From assembly GCA_017852075.1 (NCBI GenBank), contig JAFMLQ010000001.1, positions 62,001 through 126,000 on the forward strand: 64,000 nt of DNA, given 5' to 3'. The DNA is from Flavobacteriaceae bacterium (lineage in GTDB: Bacteria; Bacteroidota; Bacteroidia; Flavobacteriales; Flavobacteriaceae). The notes beneath the pieces were generated by a model that made no database searches, was not told where the DNA came from, and saw only the letters and a list, made by a program, of their open reading frames with translations. Position 1 is the stretch's first letter. Every line of letters begins with the position of its first letter. Shown here one piece after another: positions 35,911 to 45,908 of the stretch. Both the position numbers and the translations under genes were made by a program.

Positions 35911-35952
35911 GACAAGCATTATGCCATATTGATAAAACTGACAGCATGACAG
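35911..35952 (-). promoter_or_regulatory. dnaK promoter: sigma-54-like -24/-12 plus paired TGTCA boxes
   Basis: Reading the reverse strand, CTGTCATGCTGTCA (two TGTCA boxes whose starts are 8 bp apart) is followed after 12 bp by TGGCATAATGCTTGTC. The latter resembles the sigma-54 core TGGCAC-N5-TTGCA, with GG-N10-GT in place of GG-N10-GC. The -12 end is about 28 bp before the dnaK ATG. The same arrangement precedes grpE at 55597-55636. Confidence 0.6.
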
Positions 35953-36033
35953 TTTGGTGAAAAACACTACATTTTTAATCTTCGTGCGGATGCAATTGGT
36001 AAAACAATAGTATTTTTACCCAATAGAACAATT

Positions 36034-36846
36034 ATGGCAACACCCACTTACAGTCGCGTAACGACGAAGTCCTTACAAGAAATGAAAACCAATAGCGAAA
36101 AAATCTCTATGCTCACTGCATATGATTTTACTTTTGCTGGTTTGGTAGATGCATCGGGAATTGATATCATACTTGTAGGCGATTCTGCCTCCAACGTAAT
36201 GGCTGGACATGAGACTACCCTTCCCATTACTTTGGATCAGATGATTTATCATGCCAGTAGTGTGGTACGTGCGGCGAACCGTGCTTTGGTCGTTGTAGAT
36301 TTGCCTTTCGGTACCTATCAGTCCGATTCAAAAGAAGCGCTTCGTTCTGCCATACGAATCATGAAAGAGTCGGGAGCACATGCCGTAAAATTGGAAGGTG
36401 GAGCTCAGGTCAAAGAGTCTATTGAACGGATCATTCAAGCTGGAATTCCAGTTATGGGTCACCTAGGACTTACCCCACAATCCATTTATAAGTTTGGTAC
36501 CTACACGGTTCGAGCCAAAGAGGATCAAGAAGCTCAACAACTTCTGAAGGATACTAAAATGCTTGAAAAATTGGGTTGTTTTGGAGTTGTTTTGGAAAAA
36601 ATTCCAGCAGCACTTGCTCAACAAGCTACTCAATCTGTTCGTATCCCCATCATTGGAATTGGTGCAGGGGGTGCTGTGGATGGTCAAGTTTTAGTGCTAC
36701 ATGATATGTTGGGGATGAATAAAGAATTTAGTCCTCGTTTTTTAAGACGTTATGCCGATTTGGATAAAGTGATTATTAAAGCTATCACCCAATATACCCA
36801 AGACGTAAAGTCACAAGATTTTCCTAATGAAAAAGAACAATATTAG
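36034..36846 (+). CDS. panB: PanB, ketopantoate hydroxymethyltransferase
   Basis: Adds a hydroxymethyl group from methylene-THF to 2-oxoisovalerate in pantothenate/CoA synthesis. 270 aa TIM barrel with [26 protein letters not shown] (metal Asp), [41 protein letters not shown] and [23 protein letters not shown]. Divergent from dnaK. A TATTTTTA -7-like box lies 15 bp before the ATG. The RluA-type gene begins 3 bp after its stop. Its substrate links it to the branched-chain amino-acid genes 3 kb away. Confidence 0.97.
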   Translation: MATPTYSRVTTKSLQEMKTNSEKISMLTAYDFTFAGLVDASGIDIILVGDSASNVMAGHETTLPITLDQMIYHASSVVRAANRALVVVDLPFGTYQSDSKEALRSAIRIMKESGAHAVKLEGGAQVKESIERIIQAGIPVMGHLGLTPQSIYKFGTYTVRAKEDQEAQQLLKDTKMLEKLGCFGVVLEKIPAALAQQATQSVRIPIIGIGAGGAVDGQVLVLHDMLGMNKEFSPRFLRRYADLDKVIIKAITQYTQDVKSQDFPNEKEQY

Positions 36847-36849
36847 CCC

Positions 36850-37533
36850 TTGGAAGTAAAGGATCGTATCCTTTTTGAAGACAACCACCTACTTGTAATC
36901 CACAAGAGGCCGGGAGAATTGGTTCAGGGAGATCGAACGGGAGACCGAACCCTAGCTGATCTTGTCAAATCCTATCTTAAAAAAAAGCACCTCAAACCTG
37001 GAGCTGCGTATTTGGGCATTGTGCATAGACTGGATCGACCTACCAGTGGTGTGCTAGTTTTTGCAAAAACTTCCAAGGCTTTGAGCAGACTGAATCAGCA
37101 GTTTCAATCTCGTACTCCCCAAAAAACCTATTGGGCTTTGGTAGATAAACAATTTCCCGAAAACGAGGGTACCCTGGAGCATTGGATGACAAGAAATGCC
37201 CAACAAAACAAATCCAAAGCCCACAAAAACAAAGTGCCGAATAGTAAACAAGCTCGTCTTCACTTTAAGCGTATTCGCGACTTTGACAGATACTGTTTGT
37301 TGGAAATCAAACTGGAAACAGGACGACACCACCAAATTCGCGCCCAGCTCAGTAGCTTGAATTTTCCTATCCAGGGAGACCTGAAATATGGAGCGCCAAG
37401 AAGTAATAAAGATGGAAGCATCAGCCTTCATTCGCGAACACTCACAATTGACCATCCTGTAACCAAAGAATCGCTATTTTTTATTTCAGATCCGGAGAAA
37501 GTGGGGATATGGAAGAGCGTTCTTTCCGGTTGA
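36850..37533 (+). CDS. RluA-family pseudouridine synthase (TTG start)
   Basis: 227 aa RNA-modifying enzyme. The catalytic-Asp motif is GIVHRLDRPTSGVLVFAKT; also LEIKLETGRHHQIRAQL and the KxxLLFI-like ending ESLFFISDP. There is no S4 domain, so it resembles the shorter RluA/RluC-like group; the RNA target is unknown. The frame has no ATG before the conserved core (EVKDRILFEDNHLLVIHKRPG), so the TTG at 36850 is the most likely start. Its last 53 bp overlap the reverse gene 37481-39067. Confidence 0.9.
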   Translation: MEVKDRILFEDNHLLVIHKRPGELVQGDRTGDRTLADLVKSYLKKKHLKPGAAYLGIVHRLDRPTSGVLVFAKTSKALSRLNQQFQSRTPQKTYWALVDKQFPENEGTLEHWMTRNAQQNKSKAHKNKVPNSKQARLHFKRIRDFDRYCLLEIKLETGRHHQIRAQLSSLNFPIQGDLKYGAPRSNKDGSISLHSRTLTIDHPVTKESLFFISDPEKVGIWKSVLSG

Positions 37534-39067
37534 GAGTCGCTGCTTTGTCTCGAATAACCTGAGCAATGGGTACATTGTCAATTTTACTTTCCAACCAAGA
37601 AAGAATGTCCAAATATAAAAAAGAACGGCGCTCATAGGGATCATTTTCATATTGCAGTAACTCCTTGTACAGGTTTTCAAATGCCGTTTTGAGTTCGTGA
37701 GGATAAATCTCACCCAGACCTCTCACAAAGCGAATCATCGCTTTTTGCACCTCATGAAGGTCGTTCATTTTAATCAAAAACTTGTAAGTCTCTCGCAAAT
37801 GGGATTCTAAATGGTAATCAAACCCCGCTTCGTAATGTGCGAAAATATTTAGCACTCTAGAAAAACACAATAGATCTTCTCGCATTTTTAGACTTTTATT
37901 ACTGATAATTTTGTCTAAAAAAACAATACAGTTTTCGTAATCTTCAGCGCCAAAATAGATACATGCCATTTTGTAGTAAAACATCATGATATGATGAGGA
38001 TCAATTTGATTGCTGTAATCTCTGATTCCTTTTTTGATCTCAGGAATCAAGATCAACCCTGCTTCAAAACTACCCTCCAAAAAATGCACATTCAATTGAT
38101 TGCTGTAATAGAATTGAAATCGAAGAGCTTTAAGGTTATCATTTTTAGGGAAATTGGCATGTTGTGTCCAATAGCCCATTTGTTTTAGGGTTTCTTTAAA
38201 CTTTGAAGGATACTTGATCAAAGCCAAACTTTCCATAAGATAATTGTTCCCTTTCAAGTAAAAAACAGGATGAATACTGATCATGGCCGGGGACTCTTCG
38301 AACATTTCAACCCATTTTGAAGCATAACGGTAAGAAGACAGGAAGTCTTGAGTCAAAAAGCTATACCAAACATGGGCTTTATAATACCATAATTTTTCTC
38401 TAAAGCCAAGGTTATCGTAGTCAATTTTAGGCAATTTTTCATAAAAAAATTGAGTGATTTCTCGAAATTCTTGATCGCTTTTGGCATAGCCTGCTTTGAT
38501 CAGACGTTCGTACAATTGTAAAGAAAGGTTCGAGAGCTGCGTGGCAAGATTGTTTTGACTTCTTAAATCCTCTGCTTCTGTGATCAAGGTGTCGGTACGG
38601 TTGCTCAAACTTCTAGTAATGTATTGAGATTCAATTACTTTTTCCAATTCTACAATATCGTATGCAACATATTTCTCCTCGTGTTTCAAGGCCAATATTT
38701 TTGCTTTTTCCAACACTTTTAGGCTTTGCTTATACAGGCCCTTTTGGTAAAGAATGGTAGCGAAATCCAACTGTTCTCGAATCTGGATACGAATGTTTTT
38801 GTGCATGGGATTCATGCGCAAACTAATTAAAATCTGCTTGTATAAATGTGCTTTGAGATTTGATAACTGCTGTTTGGTAACGATGCCCTTTTTCAAAATG
38901 ATTTTTTCGTCATAGCGCTTCATTTTGTCCATCAGCTGAAACAAATTTAAAAACTTTGAATTCTCATTAGAATCCATACGTCCGACATAGAGGGTAAACT
39001 GCCTTTTTTCTGATTTAGTAAGGGACTTAATCAGGACAAATAAATTATCTTTCTGCTCATTTGTCAT
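37481..39067 (-). CDS. Uncharacterised conserved helical protein, TPR-like
   Basis: 528 aa, soluble, almost entirely predicted helical: KSLTKSEKRQFTLYVGRM at the start, coiled and TPR-like helices throughout (LYKQSLKVLEKAKILALKHEE; CIYFGAEDYENCIVFLDKIISNKS). No signal peptide or membrane segment. I know similar large proteins from Flavobacteriia without a function. Its 3' end overlaps the RluA-type gene by 53 bp, unusually long for this compact window. The ORF is clearly coding by its length and even amino-acid use. Confidence 0.82.
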   Translation of the reverse strand: MTNEQKDNLFVLIKSLTKSEKRQFTLYVGRMDSNENSKFLNLFQLMDKMKRYDEKIILKKGIVTKQQLSNLKAHLYKQILISLRMNPMHKNIRIQIREQLDFATILYQKGLYKQSLKVLEKAKILALKHEEKYVAYDIVELEKVIESQYITRSLSNRTDTLITEAEDLRSQNNLATQLSNLSLQLYERLIKAGYAKSDQEFREITQFFYEKLPKIDYDNLGFREKLWYYKAHVWYSFLTQDFLSSYRYASKWVEMFEESPAMISIHPVFYLKGNNYLMESLALIKYPSKFKETLKQMGYWTQHANFPKNDNLKALRFQFYYSNQLNVHFLEGSFEAGLILIPEIKKGIRDYSNQIDPHHIMMFYYKMACIYFGAEDYENCIVFLDKIISNKSLKMREDLLCFSRVLNIFAHYEAGFDYHLESHLRETYKFLIKMNDLHEVQKAMIRFVRGLGEIYPHELKTAFENLYKELLQYENDPYERRSFLYLDILSWLESKIDNVPIAQVIRDKAATLNRKERSSISPLSPDLK

Positions 39068-39224
39068 TGTAATCTATTTTAATGCAAAATACTAATAATT
39101 AGCAGGTTATATACCAGTTATTCCTGTCGAATGTTGTAATACAAAAATAGCTATTTTTAGTTTAGTAAAATGAAAACTGTAATTTAGTTTATTAATCATC
39201 AATCTGGCTTCGACTAAATAGCAC

Positions 39225-40373
39225 ATGGAATACGTTGAAATATTTGACACCACCCTACGCGATGGAGAGCAGGTTCCAGGATGTAAATTAGATTCTGTAA
39301 CAAAGTTAATGATAGCAGAGCAATTAGACCAACTTGGAGTCGATGTTTTGGAAGCTGGGTTTCCGATTTCAAGTCCAGGTGATTTTAAAGCTGTTGAAGA
39401 TATTTCAAAACTCGTGAAAAATGCACGAGTATGTGGATTGACTCGAGCGGTCAAAAAGGATATCGACGTGGCCGCAGAAGCCTTAAAATCGGCCAAACGT
39501 TCTCGTATTCACACGGGTATCGGTACTTCTGAAAGTCACATGCGTTATAAATTTAACGCTTCACCAGAACAAATCATTGAGCGTGCTGTAGCTGCCGTTA
39601 CCCATGCCAAAAGTTATGTCGAAGATGTGGAGTTTTATGCTGAAGATGCTGGAAGAACAGAAAATGAGTTTCTCGCCAAAGTATGTGAGGCTGTGATCAA
39701 AGCTGGGGCCACAGTACTCAACATTCCTGATACTACAGGCTATTGCCTTCCAGAAGAATACGGAGCAAAAATGAAGTATTTAAAAGAAAATGTGACCGGA
39801 ATTCACAAAGCCACCCTTTCCTGTCATTGTCACAATGACTTGGGTCTTGCCACTGCAAATTCAATCGCAGGAGTGCAACACGGTGCAAGACAGATAGAAT
39901 GTACAATCAATGGTATTGGAGAACGGGCCGGAAATACCTCCTTGGAAGAAGTGGTTATGATTTTACGTCAGCATCCCACTTTAAATTTAGATACTCGTAT
40001 TCAATCGAAACAATTGTTCGGTATCAGCCAACTCGTCTCAGAAAGTATGGCAATGCCCGTTCAGCCCAACAAAGCCATTGTAGGGGCAAATGCCTTTGCA
40101 CACTCTTCGGGTATCCACCAAGATGGAGTGATAAAAAAACGAGAAACTTACGAAATTATCAACCCTACAGACGTTGGGGTAAACCAGTCATCTATTATTC
40201 TTACCGCAAGAAGCGGAAGAGCTGCCCTTGCCTATCGTGCAAAAAACATAGGGTATGAATTGGATAAATTACAACTGGATAAAGTATACCAACAGTTTTT
40301 GATCGTTGCCGATCAACAAAAAGAGATTGGAGATGAAGATCTCCCAAAAATAATCGAAGCCACTAACATTTAA
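39225..40373 (+). CDS. leuA: LeuA-type 2-isopropylmalate synthase lacking the regulatory domain
   Basis: 382 aa, DRE-TIM (HMGL-like) Claisen condensation enzyme joining acetyl-CoA to 2-oxoisovalerate. The catalytic barrel is complete: [58 protein letters not shown] (metal His pair) and [30 protein letters not shown]. It ends after the barrel plus a helical subdomain; the ~120-aa leucine-binding domain is absent, so allosteric control by leucine would have to come from elsewhere. First gene of the leu operon, 17 bp before leuC. Confidence 0.9.
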   Translation: MEYVEIFDTTLRDGEQVPGCKLDSVTKLMIAEQLDQLGVDVLEAGFPISSPGDFKAVEDISKLVKNARVCGLTRAVKKDIDVAAEALKSAKRSRIHTGIGTSESHMRYKFNASPEQIIERAVAAVTHAKSYVEDVEFYAEDAGRTENEFLAKVCEAVIKAGATVLNIPDTTGYCLPEEYGAKMKYLKENVTGIHKATLSCHCHNDLGLATANSIAGVQHGARQIECTINGIGERAGNTSLEEVVMILRQHPTLNLDTRIQSKQLFGISQLVSESMAMPVQPNKAIVGANAFAHSSGIHQDGVIKKRETYEIINPTDVGVNQSSIILTARSGRAALAYRAKNIGYELDKLQLDKVYQQFLIVADQQKEIGDEDLPKIIEATNI

Positions 40374-40390
40374 TTCAAACGCGCATTGAG

Positions 40391-41785
40391 ATGAAAAAAA
40401 CCCTATTTGATAAAGTATGGGATTCACATATAGTAAAAAGTATAGAAGAAGGACCTGATGTGCTTTTTATCGACCGTCATATGGTTCATGAGGTAACTAG
40501 TCCTGTTGCTTTTTTAGGTTTAAAAAACAGGGGGATTTCGGTGCTTCATCCTGAAAAAACCTTTGCCACAGCAGACCATAACACACCAACCCTAAATCAG
40601 CATCTCCCAGTTGCAGATCCTCTATCTAGAAATCAGTTAAAAGCGCTGGAAGAAAATGCGAAAGAACACGGTATTTCTTATTGGGGATTAGGACATCAAA
40701 AAAATGGAATTGTACATGTTGTTGGTCCTGAATACGGAATTACACAGCCTGGTGCTACTATAGTTTGTGGCGACTCTCACACCTCCACTCATGGTGCTTT
40801 TGGAGCTATTGCCTTTGGAATTGGAACTTCAGAAGTAGAAATGGTCTTGGCTACACAGTGCATCATGCAACCTAAACCCAAGAAAATGCGAATTACCATT
40901 GACGGTAATCTCAATCACGGAGTTACACCTAAAGATGTAGCTTTATTTATCATATCTCAATTGACCACTTCTGGGGCTACTGGATATTTTGTAGAATACG
41001 CAGGTGAAGTATTTCGTACGCTGAGTATGGAAGGAAGGATGACGGTATGTAATTTAAGTATTGAAATGGGTGCACGCGGGGGAATGATTGCTCCTGATGA
41101 AAAGACCTTTGCCTATATCAAAGACAGAGAGTTTACACCCAAAGGTTCAGCTTGGGAAAAAGCCATGGGTTATTGGAATACGCTATATACCGACGAAGGA
41201 GCTGTTTTTGACAAAGAATTTATTTTTGACGGCTCCGAAATTGATCCGATGATTACTTTTGGTACCAACCCGGGTATGGGAATGAGCATTACCAAAGCAA
41301 TTCCAAAAGCCGAAGAAATTCAAGGTAGTGCAGCAACCTATGCCAAATCCCTAGAATATATGGGTTATCACGAAGGAGAAAAAATGATTGGCAAACCCAT
41401 AGATTATGTCTTTATAGGTAGCTGTACCAATGGTCGTATCGAAGATTTTAGGGCATTTGCTCAAATTGTAAAAGGACATAAACGTGCTCCCAATGTGACA
41501 GCCTGGCTGGTTCCTGGATCACATAAAGTTCTAAACTCTATCAAAGAAGAAGGGCTTCTAGAAATTTTTGAATCTGCTGGATTTCAGCTCAGAGAACCTG
41601 GCTGCTCTGCTTGCTTGGCAATGAATGACGACAAGATTCCAGCTGGTAAATATGCGGTAAGTACGTCCAACAGAAATTTTGAGGGACGTCAAGGTCCTGG
41701 AGCAAGAACACTTCTGGCAAGCCCTCTAGTAGCTGCTGCTGCTGCAATTACAGGAAAAATAACAGACCCGAGAACTTTAATCTAA
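40391..41785 (+). CDS. leuC: LeuC, isopropylmalate isomerase large subunit
   Basis: 464 aa aconitase-fold subunit that with LeuD isomerises 2- to 3-isopropylmalate. Fe-S ligands are the Cys in [14 protein letters not shown] and the pair in [11 protein letters not shown]. Substrate region: [24 protein letters not shown]. Starts with the typical [13 protein letters not shown]. 4 bp before leuD. Large and small subunits separate, as in bacteria. Confidence 0.97.
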   Translation: MKKTLFDKVWDSHIVKSIEEGPDVLFIDRHMVHEVTSPVAFLGLKNRGISVLHPEKTFATADHNTPTLNQHLPVADPLSRNQLKALEENAKEHGISYWGLGHQKNGIVHVVGPEYGITQPGATIVCGDSHTSTHGAFGAIAFGIGTSEVEMVLATQCIMQPKPKKMRITIDGNLNHGVTPKDVALFIISQLTTSGATGYFVEYAGEVFRTLSMEGRMTVCNLSIEMGARGGMIAPDEKTFAYIKDREFTPKGSAWEKAMGYWNTLYTDEGAVFDKEFIFDGSEIDPMITFGTNPGMGMSITKAIPKAEEIQGSAATYAKSLEYMGYHEGEKMIGKPIDYVFIGSCTNGRIEDFRAFAQIVKGHKRAPNVTAWLVPGSHKVLNSIKEEGLLEIFESAGFQLREPGCSACLAMNDDKIPAGKYAVSTSNRNFEGRQGPGARTLLASPLVAAAAAITGKITDPRTLI

Positions 41786-41789
41786 GAAC

Positions 41790-42386
41790 ATGGCATACGA
41801 TTCATTCCACATTTTAAAAAGTACAGCTGTACCCCTACCCATTGAAAACGTAGATACGGATCAAATCATACCCGCTCGCTTTCTCAAAGCAACCGAACGC
41901 AAAGGTTTTGGCGATAATTTATTTCGCGATTGGAGGTATAATCAAGATAATACCCCGAAAAAAGAGTTTGTTTTAAACAATTCCCAATTTAAGGGTAAAA
42001 TTTTGGTGGGAGGTCACAATTTCGGATCGGGTTCTTCTAGAGAACATGCCGCTTGGGCAGTTTATGACTATGGTTTTCGTTGTGTTGTTTCTAGCTTTTT
42101 TGCAGATATTTTTAAAAATAATTGTCTCAACATTGGAGTATTACCCGTTCAAGTATCTTCAGAATTTTTAACTACAATTTTTGAAACCGTAGAGGAAAAT
42201 CCAGATACTGAACTCCAAATAGACTTGCCTCAACAAAAAATCCAACTAATCAGTATGGGTGCCTCAGAATCCTTTGAAATCAATACTTATAAAAAAAATA
42301 ATATGCTAAATGGATATGATGATATTGACTATTTACACAGTATTAAAGAAGATATCATAGCCTTTGCTGCAAATACACCTTTATAG
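41790..42386 (+). CDS. leuD: LeuD, isopropylmalate isomerase small subunit
   Basis: 198 aa swivelling domain of the isomerase. Motifs: [20 protein letters not shown] and [51 protein letters not shown]. Directly between leuC and the second LeuA-type gene. Confidence 0.97.
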   Translation: MAYDSFHILKSTAVPLPIENVDTDQIIPARFLKATERKGFGDNLFRDWRYNQDNTPKKEFVLNNSQFKGKILVGGHNFGSGSSREHAAWAVYDYGFRCVVSSFFADIFKNNCLNIGVLPVQVSSEFLTTIFETVEENPDTELQIDLPQQKIQLISMGASESFEINTYKKNNMLNGYDDIDYLHSIKEDIIAFAANTPL

Positions 42387-42404
42387 CAATTTACTCTTAC
42401 TAAA

Positions 42405-43922
42405 ATGAGCACGAGCATTGAAATTATGGATACCACCTTGAGGGACGGAGAACAAACCTCAGGCGTTTCTTTTTCTGTATCTGAAAAATTGACTCTTGCT
42501 CAATTATTACTCCAAGAGTTGAATATCGATCGTATTGAAATTGCTTCAGCAAGAGTTTCCGATGGGGAATTTAAAGCAGTGAAAGAAATCACGAACTGGG
42601 GGAAAGCAAACGGTCTGATCGATAAGATAGAGGTTCTCACCTTCGTGGATAACGGTACTTCTGTAAAATGGATGAAAAAAGCAGGAGCAAGGGTTCAAAA
42701 TCTCTTGACCAAAGGTTCATTAAATCATTTAAAACATCAGCTGAAACAAGAACCCGAGACACACTTTGAAAATGTAGCAAAAAGCATTGCTCTGGCTGCA
42801 AGAGAGGGTTTTACAACCAACGTCTATTTGGAAGACTGGAGTAATGGAATGGCAAATTCAGAAGCTTATGTTTTTAGATTTTTAGATTTTTTAGCTACGC
42901 AACCTATTGCTCGTATTTTACTACCCGATACCTTAGGTGTTTTGACCCCTGAAAAGACTGCTCTATATCTAAATTCAATCATCAAACGCTATCCTGATCT
43001 CCATTTTGATTTTCATGGACACAATGACTATGACCTCAGCGTAGCCAATACGATGGAAGCCGTAAAAGCTGGAGTAAAAGGGTTGCATCTCACCATAAAC
43101 GGTATGGGAGAGCGGGCAGGAAATGCACCACTGGCAAGTGTGGTTGCAGTACTTAATGATTTCATGCCCGAAACCAAAATCAATATTAAGGAAGATGCAC
43201 TGTATCGCGTCAGTCAGTTGGTAGCTACTTTTACAGGGTTTAGAATTCCAGTCAATAAGCCTATCGTAGGAGAAAATGTATTTACCCAAACAGCTGGCAT
43301 TCACGCAGATGGAGACCACAAAAACAATTTATATTTCAATGACTTACTCCCAGAACGTTTTGGAAGAAAACGAAAATATGCCTTGGGAAAAACATCTGGA
43401 AAAGCTAATATTCAAAAAAATCTACAAGAATTAGGACTTACTCTTAATGACGATGACATTAAAAAAGTAACCCAACGCATCATAGAGCTTGGAGACAAGA
43501 AAGAACGAGTCACAGCTGAAGATTTACCCTTCATCATTTCTGATGTACTAGGAAATAACATTCCCGACAAGGTTAAAATTAGTTCTTATGTGTTAACCCA
43601 TTCTAAGGGGCTCAAACCCACAACGAGTGTCTCTATTCAAATCGACAATCAAATCTTTGAAGAAAATGCTTCGGGAGACGGTCAGTATGATGCGTTTTGG
43701 AATGCACTACACAAAGTATATCAAAAGCAAAAGATAGATTTACCTGATTTAATAGATTACGCTGTTCGGATTCCTCCGGGTAGTAATTCAGATGCCCTTT
43801 GTGAAACCACAATTACTTGGAGTAACGGAAAACGTGATTTTAAAACCCGTGGACTTGATTCTGATCAAACGGTTTCTGCTATCAAGGCTACCGAAAAAAT
43901 GTTAAACATCATTCAACCTTAA
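42405..43922 (+). CDS. LeuA-superfamily synthase with regulatory domain (citramalate or isopropylmalate synthase)
   Basis: 505 aa. HMGL-like barrel ([70 protein letters not shown]) followed by the LeuA dimer regulatory domain (about 385-505, e.g. VKISSYVLTHSKGLKPTTSVSIQ). The motif VYLEDWSNGM replaces the usual isopropylmalate-synthase sequence and is closer to citramalate-synthase-like enzymes I remember, so it may take pyruvate for isoleucine, with LeuCD and LeuB shared. Both interpretations stay open. 18 bp after leuD. Confidence 0.85.
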   Translation: MSTSIEIMDTTLRDGEQTSGVSFSVSEKLTLAQLLLQELNIDRIEIASARVSDGEFKAVKEITNWGKANGLIDKIEVLTFVDNGTSVKWMKKAGARVQNLLTKGSLNHLKHQLKQEPETHFENVAKSIALAAREGFTTNVYLEDWSNGMANSEAYVFRFLDFLATQPIARILLPDTLGVLTPEKTALYLNSIIKRYPDLHFDFHGHNDYDLSVANTMEAVKAGVKGLHLTINGMGERAGNAPLASVVAVLNDFMPETKINIKEDALYRVSQLVATFTGFRIPVNKPIVGENVFTQTAGIHADGDHKNNLYFNDLLPERFGRKRKYALGKTSGKANIQKNLQELGLTLNDDDIKKVTQRIIELGDKKERVTAEDLPFIISDVLGNNIPDKVKISSYVLTHSKGLKPTTSVSIQIDNQIFEENASGDGQYDAFWNALHKVYQKQKIDLPDLIDYAVRIPPGSNSDALCETTITWSNGKRDFKTRGLDSDQTVSAIKATEKMLNIIQP

Positions 43923-43932
43923 TATCCTATTT

Positions 43933-44997
43933 ATGCATTTAAAAATTGCCCTATTGGCAGGAGATGGTATCGGTCCTGAAGTGATCGAACAAGCTGTAAA
44001 AGTTTCAGATGCTATTGCGAAAAAATTCAATCATACCATTGAATGGATGCCAGCGCTTACTGGAGCTGCAGCTATAGATGCTGTGGGCGAACCCTATCCT
44101 GACGCAACGCACGAAGTATGTCTCGCCGCTGATGCCGTACTTTTTGGAGCTATTGGCCACCCGCGCTTTGATAATGATCCTTCGGCGAAAGTGCGCCCAG
44201 AACAAGGTTTACTCAAAATGCGAAAAAAATTAGGTCTATTTGCCAACGTACGCCCCACCTTTACCTTTCCTTCTCTTTTGGATAAATCACCATTAAAAAA
44301 AGAACGGATTGAAGGAACTGATCTCGTTTTTCTTCGAGAATTGACAGGGGGTATCTATTTTGGAGAACGTGGAAGAAAAGACAATGGTAATACCGCGTTT
44401 GACACATGTACCTACACTAGAGAAGAAATCAAACGACTGGCAATCAAAGGCTTTGAATTGGCAATGACAAGATCTAAAAAACTATGCTGTGTAGATAAAG
44501 CCAACGTATTGGAAAGTTCACGACTATGGAGGGAGACCGTACAAGGGCTGGAAAAAGATTACCCTGAGGTAGAAGTTTCTTATGAATTTGTAGATGCCGT
44601 AGCCATGCGTTTGGTTCAATGGCCCAACAGTTACGATGTACTGATTACAGAAAATCTATTTGGTGACATTCTTACCGATGAAGCCTCTGTCATTTCAGGC
44701 TCTATGGGCTTGATGCCCTCCGCTTCTGTGGGTACTGAAAACGCCCTATATGAACCTATTCACGGGTCTTTTCCTCAAGCCACCGGACTGGGAATTGCCA
44801 ATCCTTTGGCGACTGTCCTGTCTGCTGCAATGCTCTTTGAGATGAGTTTTGGGTTAACCGAAGAAGGAACGGCCATTCGCAAAGCGGTGGATCAATCACT
44901 TGCGGAAGGGAAAGTTACAGAAGATCTTGCTGAGCCAGGAGCCAAAGCTCTCTCCACATCTGAGGTAGGAGACTATCTGGTCACACTCCTTCAGTAA
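43933..44997 (+). CDS. leuB: LeuB, 3-isopropylmalate dehydrogenase
   Basis: 354 aa NAD-dependent oxidative decarboxylase. IALLAGDGIGPEVIEQAVK, FGAIGHPRFD, LVFLRELTGGIYFGERGR, CVDKANVLESSRLWRE, DAVAMRLVQWPNSYDVLITENLFGDILTDEASVI and the NAD loop GSFPQATGLGIANPLA. Last gene of the leucine operon. Confidence 0.97.
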   Translation: MHLKIALLAGDGIGPEVIEQAVKVSDAIAKKFNHTIEWMPALTGAAAIDAVGEPYPDATHEVCLAADAVLFGAIGHPRFDNDPSAKVRPEQGLLKMRKKLGLFANVRPTFTFPSLLDKSPLKKERIEGTDLVFLRELTGGIYFGERGRKDNGNTAFDTCTYTREEIKRLAIKGFELAMTRSKKLCCVDKANVLESSRLWRETVQGLEKDYPEVEVSYEFVDAVAMRLVQWPNSYDVLITENLFGDILTDEASVISGSMGLMPSASVGTENALYEPIHGSFPQATGLGIANPLATVLSAAMLFEMSFGLTEEGTAIRKAVDQSLAEGKVTEDLAEPGAKALSTSEVGDYLVTLLQ

Positions 44998-45031
44998 AAA
45001 TATGTTACTTTAGAGGAAATATACTGCCTCA

Positions 45032-45190
45032 ATGAAAATAAAATGTGAGAATTGCGAGACGTCCTTGATAGATCAGGGTCAGCCGTCCTATCATTGTTCC
45101 TACAATTGCACCTATTGCAAAACGTGTTCTGAAACTATTTTTAATTTTATTTGTCCTAATTGTTCAGGCAAGCTTCAGTTAAAAGAATGA
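45032..45190 (+). CDS. DUF1272-like small Cys-rich protein, 52 aa (not in ORF track)
   Basis: ATG at 45032: MKIKCENCETSLIDQG, then PSYHCSYNCTYCKTCSE and FICPNCSGKLQLKE. Eight cysteines in C-x2-C-type pairs look like a small zinc ribbon. The pattern KCExCxxxL...AYxCSYECTFC...CPNCxGxL is that of DUF1272 as I know it; function unknown. 34 bp after leuB and 25 bp before the broken membrane gene. Confidence 0.75.
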   Translation: MKIKCENCETSLIDQGQPSYHCSYNCTYCKTCSETIFNFICPNCSGKLQLKE

Positions 45191-45215
45191 ATCACCATAT
45201 ATAAGCTCAAGTCTA

Positions 45216-45872
45216 ATGAACTTTTTATACCCCTACCTTCTTACCCTTCACATTTTGTTTGGAAGTATTGGACTTCTATCTGGCAGCCTTAATATCCTAA
45301 GAAAAAAAGGAGGCTCAATCCATGTGAAAGTTGGAAAAGTTTTCATTTCAAGTATGTTGATCACGGGTTTTGCTGGGCTTTTAATGGCAATACTAAAACC
45401 CAATACGTTTCTCTTTATCGTTGGCGTTTTTACCATTTTTCTGGTAGGAACAGGACAACGCTAAATGCATTTAAAAAAACTGGGGCAAGGACAAAAACCC
45501 AAACCAATAGATTGGATACTGAGTTTGAGTATGTTGCTCGCAGGGGTGGTCTTTGTCTGTTGGGGAATGATCATGCTCTTAGTAAATAAAGACAGCATGG
45601 GGATTGTGCTCTTGGTCTTTGGTCTCATTGGATTACAGAACGTAAGAAAAGACTTACAGAACTACCGAGGAAAAATCAAATTCAAAATGTACTTGCTTCG
45701 AGAACATATTATTCGAATCACTGCTGCATATATTGCTTCTTTTTCAGCTTTTATAGTGGTGAATCAAAATCATTTTCCGAATTGGATTCCTGAAGTTGTA
45801 TATTGGCTCTTGCCAACCGTATTTTTAACCCCTTTAATTTTTAAATGGGTTCGTTTGTATGTCAAAAAATGA
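45216..45872 (+). pseudogene. DUF2306-like membrane protein interrupted by an in-frame TAA
   Basis: Two ORFs in the same frame (45216-45464, 82 codons; 45465-45872, 135 codons) are separated by a single TAA at 45462. Joined, they give one protein of about 218 residues, with LLTLHILFGSIGLLSGSLNILRKKGGSIHVKVGKVFISSML at the start (the HxxxGxxxLxSG...KG...H...G pattern of DUF2306-type proteins) and further hydrophobic helices. The stop falls between GTGQR and MHLKKLGQGQKPKP, a point where relatives continue. One base change (TAA from a Tyr codon) would explain it. It could also be a sequencing error. Confidence 0.72.
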
Positions 45873-45908
45873 GAAATTTGCTGTTTTAATCTTAAGATAA
45901 AAATCACT

